Origin: Gautieria morchelliformis
Taxonomy: Eukaryota > Basidiomycota > Agaricomycetes > Gomphales > Gomphaceae
Reading direction: 5' to 3'
NCBI GenBank assembly: GCA_015179125.1
Contig: WHVA01000081.1
Coordinates: 186,001-250,000 of the forward strand
Length of the DNA: 64,000 nucleotides
The position numbers were made by a program, and so were the translations under genes. Of this stretch, positions 21,583-30,822 are shown piece after piece; position 1 is the stretch's first letter, and each line of letters opens with the position of its first letter. The notes beneath the pieces are model-generated. The model had not been told where the DNA came from and ran no database searches. It saw only the letters and a list, made by a program, of their open reading frames with translations.

Positions 21583-22080
21583 TGTTGGGTGCATTTATGC
21601 TCCTGCACCAAAATCAAGCATAATATATCCAATTTGTTGTGTGGCCTTCCAATTTCTTCTCACATTGTTCTTGTATTATGCATCCATTTCTCTGGTTATT
21701 TTCGAAATTTTCCACTCATTCCTTATCTCTCTATTTCATCTTGTTATTCCTACTTTCACAAGCGGCTGCACCCAGCGGAGTCTGAAATGACTTCGACGCG
21801 CGAGCTCTTGGGCGCTAAAGGGCCGGGTAGTAGTACATGCGCAGTGGAACACATTTCCCCCTCTCTCAGTGACCACTAAATTCACTGAGAGAGGCAAGTA
21901 AATTAGTCTAGTAGTCTTTGCATTTATTGACCTAGAAATCCTCTGTAGTGAATTGATTTCTAGGTAGTGTATAATATATTTAGAGTGACCACTAAATTCA
22001 CTGAGAGAGTGAATTGATTTCTAGTCTATTCTTTTCAATAACAAGTCCATACCTACTGCCTATAATTCCTGTCCTCTACA
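21583..22080 (+). repeat. Copia A 5' LTR
   Basis: 498 bp, TG...CA. Contains a 12-bp stem CTCTCTCAGTGA / TCACTGAGAGAG with a 9-nt loop at 21861-21893 and related half-motifs near 21985-22010. Confidence 0.92.
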
Positions 22081-22085
22081 GGGTT

Positions 22086-25000
22086 ATGGGCCCCGGAGAC
22101 ACTTCTGAGAAGCTATTGGGTGTTGAGAAGCTTGCTACTGATGGTAGTAATTGGCCATTGTGGCGAGCCACTCTCATCAGCTATTTCGAGTCCAAAAATT
22201 TGCTCAAGCATGTAGAAGGGAGAGTCACTCGACCTCCTGATCCTCCAGTTATGCCCCCAGGCCATATTCTTACAGAAGCTGAGGAAACTCAGATGGATAA
22301 GGCTGAGGAGAAGCTGGAGAGATACCTTGCTAGAGAAGGACAAGCCAAGACCCAAATCATCGTCTCAGTGTCAGAGTCATTAGCCCTGATGCTACAGAAG
22401 CAGAAGACAGCTAAAGAGACTTGGGATGCATTGGTCAATGAGATGACCAAAAAGCCCAAGATGGTCCTCACCAGCCTGCAGCGACAACTCCGTAGTATGA
22501 GATGTCCTGAGGATGGAGACTTGAGAGATCACTTGGACAAGGCCCAAGACCTATATGCTCGTCTTAATGAGATGGGAGCTAGAGTTTCCGAAGAAGAATT
22601 CATGGACATCATCCTTGCATCACTTCCACCATCCTATGAGGCAGTCATGAACGCCCTTACCACTTCGCTTGAAGAATGCGGGATGCCATTGGTCCCTGAT
22701 AATATTATTAGGGTACTAAAGGCTCAGTATGACAGGAAGAAAACATTCCCGCAAGAAGAGCAGGTGTTTATTGGTTCATCTACTAAGAAGGACCAGAAGG
22801 GGCAGAAGGCGCATGTATGCACCAACTGCAAAAAGCCTGGACATTCCATCGAAAATTGCTGGGCTAAAGGAGGTGGTAAAGAAGGTCAAGGACCACGTCA
22901 GAAGAAGAAAGCCAAAGGCAAGAAGAAGAAGAAGGGTAAAGCAAAAGCGAATGTTGCCGAAGAAGAGTCCTCTTCTGAGGAAAATGGTGATGGGCATCTT
23001 GCCTTCACCAATTTTGACGAGTGCTCTAATTTCAATTTGAGCACATCCTCAGGAGTTATAGTTATACTCGACACCGGAACGACATCGCATATGACTCCTC
23101 ACAAAAATTTATTGAGGAACTACTGTCAATTCTCACAGCCGAGGACTATCCGAGCAGCCAACAAAGGTACCTTTGATGCCTTCGGCTCAGGACTGCTTGT
23201 ATTATCCAACAAGGTTGGAGATAAAACAGTAGAAGTCACGTTGCAAGATACATATTATGCTCCAAAAATTGCTGCTACCCTCGTCTCGATCGGTCGGTGC
23301 GATGATGCTGGCTACGACATTCGACTCGGTGGCCAGAAATGCACAATATCTAATGCTGCTGGAAAAGTATTGATGCAAGCACCGAAAGTCAATGGCTTAT
23401 ATCGACTAGACCTCCAGTCACCAAGTGCTCAAGCCCATATGTGTTTATCTGCCATGGAAATTCATCAAAAGATGGGGCACATCTCGCAGAAGTCCCTACA
23501 ACATCTATTAAATCATGGCATGATATTGGGCATTGAACTGAGCTCCACAGGCGATAGAATTGTCTGTGATGCGTGTATTCAGGCCAAGATTGCGCGCAAA
23601 CCTCTTCCTCGAGAACCCAGAGACCGAACATCAAAATTCGGTGACAGAATTTATTCTGATGTCTGGGGACCTGCAAGACACCTCACGATCGATAAGAAGT
23701 CATATTATGTCTCCTTTATCGATGACTATTCAAGAGAATCGGTGATCTATCTCATGGCGAACAAATCAGAAGCATTCTCAAAGTACAAGCTCTACGAGGC
23801 TTTAATGCTTCGACAGAGAAATGTGCACATCAAGGCACTTGTTTCTGATCGAGGGGGCGAATATACGAGCTCTGAATTCGAACAGCATCTAGCCAAACAA
23901 GGCACGAAGCATCAGTTGACGGTACACGACACACCAGAGTCTAATGGTGTTGCCGAACGTCTGAACCGAACTCTCACTGAGAGAACTCGTGCCATGCTGC
24001 TAGAATCAGGCCTTCCTAAGATATTATGGGGCTATGCGATACAGCATGCCAATTATCTTAGGAACAGGACGCATACAAGAGCTCTACCAGATAAAACGCC
24101 CTACGAGATGATTCACCATGAAAAACCGAATCTCAAAGACATTCACGCGTGGGGAACTGAAATCTATGTCAAAGTCACTCAAGGAGATAAATTGGCAGCT
24201 CGTGCCAAGAGAGCTCGGTGGATAGGAATTTCTGCGCAGAGCCATGGTCATTATGTTTATTGGCCTGACTCGCACAAAGTTTCTGTCGAGCGGAACGTTG
24301 TCTTTGATTCAGAGATGAAGAAGGGAAAGGTCCCAATCATTTCTATTGAGGAATCCAAGCTACCTACGTCTAAAGAAGAGAAGAAGGCCATTCCGGCATC
24401 AGTGCCTGTGCCCGGTCGCTTAGTCAGCGAAGAGGCAAAGATCGAAGAAATTGATGAAAGTGCACCGGAGGAATATCTTGAAAAGCTACAACCTATTCAG
24501 GGAGTTGATGACAGACCTAGAGAAGCTGAACCGATAAGGAGAAGCGAAAGGATCCGTCGACAACAAGTGCAGCCGGCCCCATCAGGTCCCGTAACAAGAT
24601 CTCAAACCCAGAGACAAGCTGGCGCACATATGACTACGCTAGCTTACGAGGACGTTGAGGACCATAAGAAGTTTTATTCGACCAAGAATTATCCTCCGAG
24701 ATTGATGGCATCAGTAGCTATGAGTGTGCCATCAGTACGTTTCTAACCGACGGTCAAAACAATAACAAGGCGCCGGATTTGAGTCAAATTGAACCTAGCA
24801 ATGCAGACGAAGCTCTGAATAATCCTATATGGAAGAAATCAATGGACAAAGAGTATGAGGCCCTAATCGACAAGGGAGTGTGGGAACGAGCCAAACCACC
24901 TCCTGGAGCCAATATTGTCGGTAATAAATGGGTCTACCTTTGGAAGCGTAATCCAGAAGGGAAACCAATAATGCCTAAATCGAGAATGGTCGCCCAAGGC

Positions 25001-26325
25001 TTCACACAGAAGTTTGGAGTCGACTATGATGAGACATACTCACCTGTTGCTCGGTTATCCTCCCTACGGATCATATGCGCCATTGCTGCTAGGAATGACT
25101 GGCCTATTCATCAAATGGACGTGGACTATGCATACCTCAATGCTACGTTGCCCGAACCTATTTACATGAAGCAGCCGTATGGATATGAGTCAGGAGACAA
25201 AGGCGAAGTGCTACTTTTGAAGAAAGCACTCTATGGCCTCAAGCAATCTGGAAGAGAATGGTAAAACGTCTAAGTGGTGAATTCCACAAGTTAGGATTCA
25301 CTACGTCAGCCACAGACGGGGCTGTATTTTATAGACGTGGCGGAAAGGGGCATGTGATCATTGCAACAGCTGTGGACGACCTTACCATCACAGCTGAGAA
25401 TCATCAGTCCTGGACGAAGTCAAACGAGATCTTGCTCAGGTCTTCAGTATGAAAGATCTAGGCGAGATTCATTGGCTATTGAATCTCAAAATCGAAAGAG
25501 ACTGGCAGAAGAAGACCATTGCAATTTCACAACCTGCATACATCGAGAAGATCATCAAAAAATTTAATCTCGAAGATGCAAAGACTTATGCTACGCCTCT
25601 TGATCCAGCCGTAAAATTATCTAAAGACCAATGTCCTTCTACAGAGAGAGGCAAGAAAGCCATGTCGAAGTTTCCATACAGGCAAGCTATAGGATCACTG
25701 ATGTGGGCGGCTGTAGCCACTCGACCTGACATTGCATTTGCGGTGTCATTACTCTCGCAATTCCTTGAAATCCAGGTGGCACACACTGGAATGCAGTCAA
25801 ACGTGTCTTCAAATATTTGAAAGGCACGAAGCATTACAAACTCACACTTGGAAGAAATCAAGACGGCTTGATGGGGTATTCAGATGCGGATTGGGGTTCA
25901 CAGAGTCATAGGCGTTCGTATTCGGCATACTTATTTCAGATTGATGGAGGCACTGTTTCATGGAGTTGCCAGAAACAGTCGATAGTAGCCCTCTCATCAA
26001 CTGAAGCCGAATTCGTCGCCCTGACCCATGCGGGCAAAGAGGCTCTTTGGATGCGCCATTTTATTTCTGAAATATTCCAACCACTGAACAGACCATCCAA
26101 GTTTATTCAGACAATCAATCAGCCATTGCCATCACGTATGGCACCCAACAACACACGAGAACCAAGCATTTCGACATCCGATTATATTTCCTTCGAGATA
26201 TAATCAAAAATCAACAAGCCAAGCTCGTTTATTTGCCAACCGAACAAATGTTGGCAGATATCCTCACTAAAGGACTTCCTAGTCCTAGAGTGAAGATTCT
26301 CAACGAGCAAATCGGAATATATTAA
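22086..26325 (+). pseudogene. Copia A gag-pol polyprotein, broken by small indels
   Basis: The ATG at 22086 lies only five bases after the LTR. Gag has the UBN2 type (TDGSNWPLWRATLISYFESK) and a zinc knuckle CTNCKKPGHSIENC. Protease: VILDTGTTSHMTP. The pre-integrase HHCC part is HQKMGHISQKS ... CDACIQAK. Integrase: DRIYSDVWGPA, FIDDYSRES, ESNGVAERLNRTL. RT: WVYLWKRNPEGKP, MDVDYAYLNATLPEPI and the VDDLTI active site. RNase H: YSDADWGSQSH and SSTEAEFVALTHAGKEA. Stop at 26323-26325. Breaks relative to copia C: loss of one A near 24668, loss of one C near 25263 (giving EW-stop), an indel near 25402 and another near 25770. The copy is recent but non-coding as it stands, though most domains are otherwise intact. 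Confidence 0.88.
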
Positions 26326-26329
26326 GCTT

Positions 26330-26338
26330 GAGGGGGCG
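26330..26338 (+). promoter_or_regulatory. Copia A polypurine tract
   Basis: gagggggcg immediately upstream of the 3' LTR, as in other copia elements. Confidence 0.7.
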
Positions 26339-26836
26339 TGTTGGGTGCATTTATGCTCCTGCACCAAAATCAAGCATAATATATCCAATTTGTTGTGTGG
26401 CCTTCCAATTTCTTCTCACATTGTTCTTGTATTATGCATCCATTTCTCTGGTTATTTTCGAAATTTTCCACTCATTCCTTATCTCTCTATTTCATCTTGT
26501 TATTCCTACTTTCACAAGCGGCTGCACCCAGCGGAGTCTGAAATGACTTCGACGCGCGAGCTCTTGGGCGCTAAAGGGCCGGGTAGTAGTACATGCGCAG
26601 TGGAACACATTTCCCCCTCTCTCAGTGACCACTAAATTCACTGAGAGAGGCAAGTAAATTAGTCTAGTAGTCTTTGCATTTATTGACCTAGAAATCCTCT
26701 GTAGTGAATTGATTTCTAGGTAGTGTATAATATATTTACAGTGACCACTAAATTCACTGAGAGAGTGAATTGATTTCTAGTCTATTCTTTTGAATAACAA
26801 GTCCATACCTACTGCCTATAATTCCTGTCCTCTACA
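26339..26836 (+). repeat. Copia A 3' LTR
   Basis: 498 bp. Differences from the 5' LTR seen: ttacagtgacc versus ttagagtgacc, and ttttgaataac versus ttttcaataac. Confidence 0.92.
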
Positions 26837-26903
26837 TATATTTGATTCTAGCTTTCTAAGAACTCTACCGAACCTTCCCTGCCATAGCCCCTAGTTGCTT
26901 ACA
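26837..26903 (+). repeat. Tail of a second copia-family LTR (type D)
   Basis: The 67 bp from tatatttgattctagc to gttgcttaca match the reverse complement of the end of the LTR at 63251-63738. It separates copia A from the STAND pseudogene and cuts the latter's 3' end. Confidence 0.75.
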
Positions 26904-28043
26904 GGTATCCCATATGAATGCTCTAGTGTCACTATCCTGACGCTCATTAGACTCACATTGGAGCTCATAGCAACTTGGGCACTCACCTGACTCCAGTCCC
27001 TTATTGACCAGAGCTTTGCCAATGCATCGAATACTTTCTTGATCAGATTTAAAGCTTCTAGCCAGTAGAGCAGCTTAGTTTTGAAGAACACCTTGACCTT
27101 TGCACCTATACCTGGTGTAAAGGTGGTGGCGTGAACATGGTCTGCCCAAAAATGGCAAGAGTAGGAAAGTTGTGGGGATATATACTTCTTAGTCCATGTC
27201 GCGAGGTTGACAATGTTGTCGTTACACAGATGTGAAGTTTCAAGCTGACAAATGTTGAAACAAAGTTGGTCCTTCATCACGTGCAAGGACGAGAGGGCAA
27301 GGCCTTCATGGTGTAACAACGTGTCAATGTAGTATGGTCCACTCTGGTTGCAATCTGTCAAGAAGTCACGAAAAGATGTGTGCAGCAGGCTGATTGGGTC
27401 AGAGTCTTGAGTAGGAAGGCTCAGCAGAGGCCCCATAGGTCCAACTATTGCATGAACCTCAGTACCTGAGTCGTCTCCATTGCACAGCTTCTGCAGGGCA
27501 GACATCGAGAGTGGTTCTCTGGCAGTCAAGATGCAGCCCATCACCAAATGAAAGCAAAGCTTGACATCGTCCGTCAAGGTATCGCCATCCCCGAATATCT
27601 GCTTGAGGATACCGAGATACAGGTTTTCCATCCCAGTGAGGTTCTTGACTAAAGGTTCCTCCAGTTGCTTAACAGGAATGCGACCACCCTTCCCACCTCC
27701 TTTGACAAATCGACAAGCCGTGGATGCCCACTGAAAGTGACCTTCCGATTTCTCGACTATTAATCTACACCAAGCTTTGTTGGGCCATTTCTGCTCGAGG
27801 GCAGGAATGTTTCCCAGTTGGGCTTGCACAAAGAGGGAAATGTCCTCATCAGGGTTGGGGTCAATCTCCTTTATGGACTTGGAAAGGATGTGCTTCTTCC
27901 CACAAAGGGCATCCTGGATGTCTTTTTTGGCATGGGAAGTGATTAGAACATGGAAATTTGAGGGCAGTTCTGCAGCTTCATTGCCAAGAACAGAACAAAA
28001 GCCCATGGCAAGATTCCTCGTCTCCGCTCTCATCTAATGCATC
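26904..28043 (-). pseudogene. C-terminal half of NACHT STAND receptor
   Basis: Minus-strand coding that begins in the Walker B region (DALDESGDEE), shifts frame once, and continues NFHVLITSHAKKDIQDAL, FQWASTACRFVKGGGKGG, ENLYLGILKQIFGDGD, REPLSMSALQKL, ISLLHTSFRDFLTD, LSYSCHFWADHVHA and LLYWLEALNL. This is the NACHT ARC/winged-helix part of Agaricomycete NLR-like proteins, which act in non-self recognition and regulated cell death (family knowledge). The repeat domain expected next is missing because an LTR tail begins at 26903. It starts exactly at one copy of a 14-bp inverted repeat (28030-28043). Confidence 0.8.
28030..28043 (-). repeat. 14-bp inverted repeat, left copy
   Basis: tcatctaatgcatc on plus, the exact reverse complement of 29340-29353. 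Read on minus it encodes the DALD of Walker B. Confidence 0.9.
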
Positions 28044-29339
28044 TGAAATGTTCTCCCCACTGTCTCTAATTGTTGATGAAGGGGCTGGGGTCCATGTCGC
28101 GACTTCCACCATTGATAGTTTGAAGACAATATCGGTGACTTGGACTACCCCCATGAACAATATCAGGCTGTATACCAATATTGTGGATAAGGCCTCAGAG
28201 GTATGATTAGGTTGGTCGTCTCCCAGGTCATTTCATTGACATGGTGTGCTCTGATTCTAGCTCCATCCTTATGTGGAAATGGCATGGTCTATCCTGTCTC
28301 TTGCACACAAGGTACATCTATGACATACACCAACCGGATAAACATAGCTGACATCTGGGGTTGACTCTATTGACAGGGACGATAGCAGCCATGGCCTGGC
28401 GAAGATTATTGGAGACACATATGCATTTGTCCATCTGGCAGAGCCGTTGAAGACAATTGAATCACACAAGTCAATTATCTTATCGTTGGAGGAGCAGACG
28501 TTAGAATGCAGCTACTTTGTCTGTGCCTACGCAAAAAAACAAGGATTTCTGTACGTTGGACCCACTGCCACGTGGCCATAGCTGATGAACTCTGTTCAGG
28601 GAAAAGAACCCCGAAATATCTAGTGCCGGATGTCAACAGCAAGGTCAAGCAATATCTGGAATCTTTCGACAAACTCCGGTTGGAGTTACAACGACTTGGT
28701 GTGATTATCATACTGAGATCACTGTACGTGTTGAAAGCACTGTACATCGTGTGGAAGGCACTGTACAGCGTGTTGAAATCACTGTACTACATGTTCTGAA
28801 TGTTGTCAAGGAAATTGGCGAGTTTTCTGATTTGCGGCCTTTCCCTAGACTAATACACCTTGCAACTAGCTGGAGAAGTTTCACTTAATGACATGCCCCA
28901 TACGCAGGGAGCTCATTTTGATCCTAATAAGGGATGTCTGCGGGGTACTCGGGAGAAGGTTATCGCGGAGATATGTGAGTGGGTCAACCAGGAGGATAGC
29001 GGCGACACCCCCTGGATATTCTTCTTGAGCGATGTTGCGGGTGCTGGAAAGTCTGCGATTGCTCACAAGGTCGCTAAATGATTTGACGGGCTCAAACGCC
29101 TCGGATCGTCGTATTATTTTAACCACGCTCATAAGGCAGAATGCTCACCCAGCAATGTCTTTCGCACAATTGCTCGTGGTCTAGCTGATCTAGATCCAAA
29201 ACGCAAAGTGTCTTTATTGAGAGTGATTGGGGAGAATTGAGAACTTCGGACCACATTCGTGCCTAGTGAGCAATTCAAGAGGTTCATTCTAGATCCCGTC
29301 CAGGGCCTAACCACCATCAGACCGACGGTGATCGCCATT
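28044..29339 (+). pseudogene. Inverted middle segment of the same STAND receptor (helical domain and P-loop)
   Basis: Plus-strand coding with several frame changes: LHPYVEMAWSILSLAHK (about 28260-28315), GDTYAFVHLAEPLKTIES and YFVCAYAKKQGFLY, PDVNSKVKQYLESFDKLRLE, VSLNDMPHTQGAHFDPNKGC, then the P-loop DVAGAGKSAIAHKVAK, SSYYFNHAHKAECSPSNVFR and TVIAIDALDD. These are the N-terminal helical and Walker A parts that belong between the C2 domain (minus strand, 29354-29904) and the ARC half (minus strand, 26904-28043). Orientation is opposite to both. In-frame stops at about 29080 and 29237 show decay. Confidence 0.75.
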
Positions 29340-29353
29340 GATGCATTAGATGA
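29340..29353 (+). repeat. 14-bp inverted repeat, right copy
   Basis: gatgcattagatga. Read on plus it encodes the DALD of IDALDD. Bases flanking the 14 differ between the two copies. Confidence 0.9.
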
Positions 29354-29904
29354 CGACCGCTTCTGTTCCGCGGACTGCTTCGTTCAACTGCGCCTCCCGC
29401 GCCTCCTTGGGCCCCCCGAAAGACGTAATGGTGAACTCTAGGACAGTCTGAACCATGTGGATCTTCCCTGACTTATCTGATTTTCGAAATTTGCGAGCGA
29501 TGGCTGCTGTGTTCGATGATTACGCATACATTCCGCCGATGAGTGAATAGGACTGACCTCCAGTTGCTCCTCCCGCAAGTAGAAACTCAACCTTTTCCTT
29601 CGTACCGCCTATATAGTCATCATGGCCGATGGTATGATGCCCATATACTTGAATTTCCAACACAGAATACCGATTCAAGTTGAAGCTCTGGATGGATTTA
29701 AGGTCACATTGAGACAATAACGCTGGAATTCATGCACAAATAGAATATCTCATTCCACGATGCAGTATTGTCTCTTGCCGAAAACGCAGTCTTCTGGGGG
29801 GTGTCCTTATCGACGATAAGTTTCACGAAGCAATGACTAGGATGCTTGCCAAACAGTGTGACATTGGGAAGATGGATGCATCTCAAGTCTGTTGCCATGG
29901 CCAA
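29354..29904 (-). pseudogene. N-terminal C2 domain of the STAND receptor
   Basis: The minus-strand ATG at 29904 starts MAMATDLRCIHLPNVTLFGK, followed by HCFVKLIVDKDTPQKTAFSA and TASWNEIFYL. An intron of about 60 bp (donor GTGCAT, acceptor CCAG) leads to NLNRYSVLEIQVYGHHTIGH and DDYIGGTKEKVEFLLAGG, then a linker (FGGPKEAREAQLNEAVRGTE) that runs into the 14-bp repeat. C2 domains bind phospholipid/calcium and are the usual N-terminus of this mushroom NLR group. Together with the two pieces to the left it shows the original gene ran on the minus strand from 29904 to 26904. Confidence 0.72.
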
Positions 29905-30473
29905 GAGTCAGTATACAATAGATAGTGCAAGCGAAAGAGCCTTTCCTGCAACTTTGATTGCTGCGGGAATACTTTGGGGTGGAGAGTGAACAGTTGGCTC
30001 ACTAGAGAAGTGATTGTGAACTTATGCTACCGTGTCCTTATCAGTGCCCTTAATGTTGTTCAATGTTTGCAGTGTTTGATGTGTGTGGTAGGTGGAAACA
30101 GACGACGAGAGGCGCCCTATGGTACTGCATACTTGTGACCTGTACTAACATCGAAGCTTGCCCAGTTGAAGCGCTTGTCGATCGTCAGGTGGCTCCGTAC
30201 ATACTCGGTCGTATCCGTAAGTATAGCTGTGAGTGAGCTCTGTGCACAGCCTGGGCAAGTTTCGTGGGTCCGTTGTCACACTCACAACATGTGTGCAAGT
30301 AAGCATTTCACCCACGCAGTCTATCCCACACTTTAAGATAGTAGAGGGAGGGTCGCTAAGTAATGATCTCTTCCATACCATGGAAGAAACAGACATAGCG
30401 TCTGAGGCAGTCCCCGAGGCGGCTGGAGTACTACATCTCCCACAAACTGGATACTGAGAATGCGGTGGATATG
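29905..30473. other. Upstream region of the STAND gene, no gene seen
   Basis: About 570 bp between the C2 start and gypsy G2. It presumably includes the old STAND promoter. No ORF with recognisable content. Confidence 0.4.
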
Positions 30474-30684
30474 TGTAAATAACCCGTGTATCTACATGTA
30501 CATTAGTTATTACATAATCCCAGTGGGCCCCTTAGGGACCCACTGTATAGTTTATGCATGGGAACCGACTAGCGGTCCACATCGCATCTTACCCTTACAC
30601 TGTCACTACGTAGCATCAGAATACCACATTGGTCAAGTTCTGTCGTGCTCTTGTGACCTGAGGCTTAAGATAGATATCTTTACA
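30474..30684 (+). repeat. Gypsy G2 5' LTR
   Basis: 211 bp, TGTAAATAACC ... GATATCTTTACA, with mirrored TGTAAA/TTTACA ends. Homologous LTRs: 15741 and 21481 (partial), 47673-47886, and 59357-60239 (split). Confidence 0.8.
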
Positions 30685-30822
30685 CCTTTTTGAACTATCC
30701 TGCGGTTGATCGCCACATGACCAACCAATAGTGGATTCGAAGCAATCTTGAAGAAGATCGCTGCGTCGACGACTAAACATCGTTGAGACCCTCCAGTAGA
30801 CCCTCTACTGTCGGCTGCGAGC

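Larger units (their letters stand above)
21583..26836 (+). mobile_element. Ty1/copia element A, full length with two LTRs
   Basis: Two 498-bp LTRs (21583-22080, 26339-26836), both starting TGTTGGGTGC and ending CTCTACA, differ by only two substitutions that I noticed, so insertion was recent. The internal region is a single gag-pol with small frameshifts. The polypurine tract gagggggcg directly precedes the 3' LTR. No target duplication exists: the left flank is gypsy LTR (...ccagcgg) and the right flank is part of another copia LTR (tatatttga...). Confidence 0.92.

Noticed and set aside
21503-21879. ORFs in the copia LTR (21503-21790 and 21565-21879, repeated at 26328, 51436, 56093 and 63391)
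   Set aside because: They fall within the LTRs and recur only because the LTR does; no domain and no consistent start.
26904-29904. Two separate NACHT genes in head-to-head orientation
   Set aside because: The C2 domain lies on the far side of the plus-strand piece in minus orientation, and the two halves break at the same Walker B codons within a shared 14-mer, which one inverted gene explains better than two genes.
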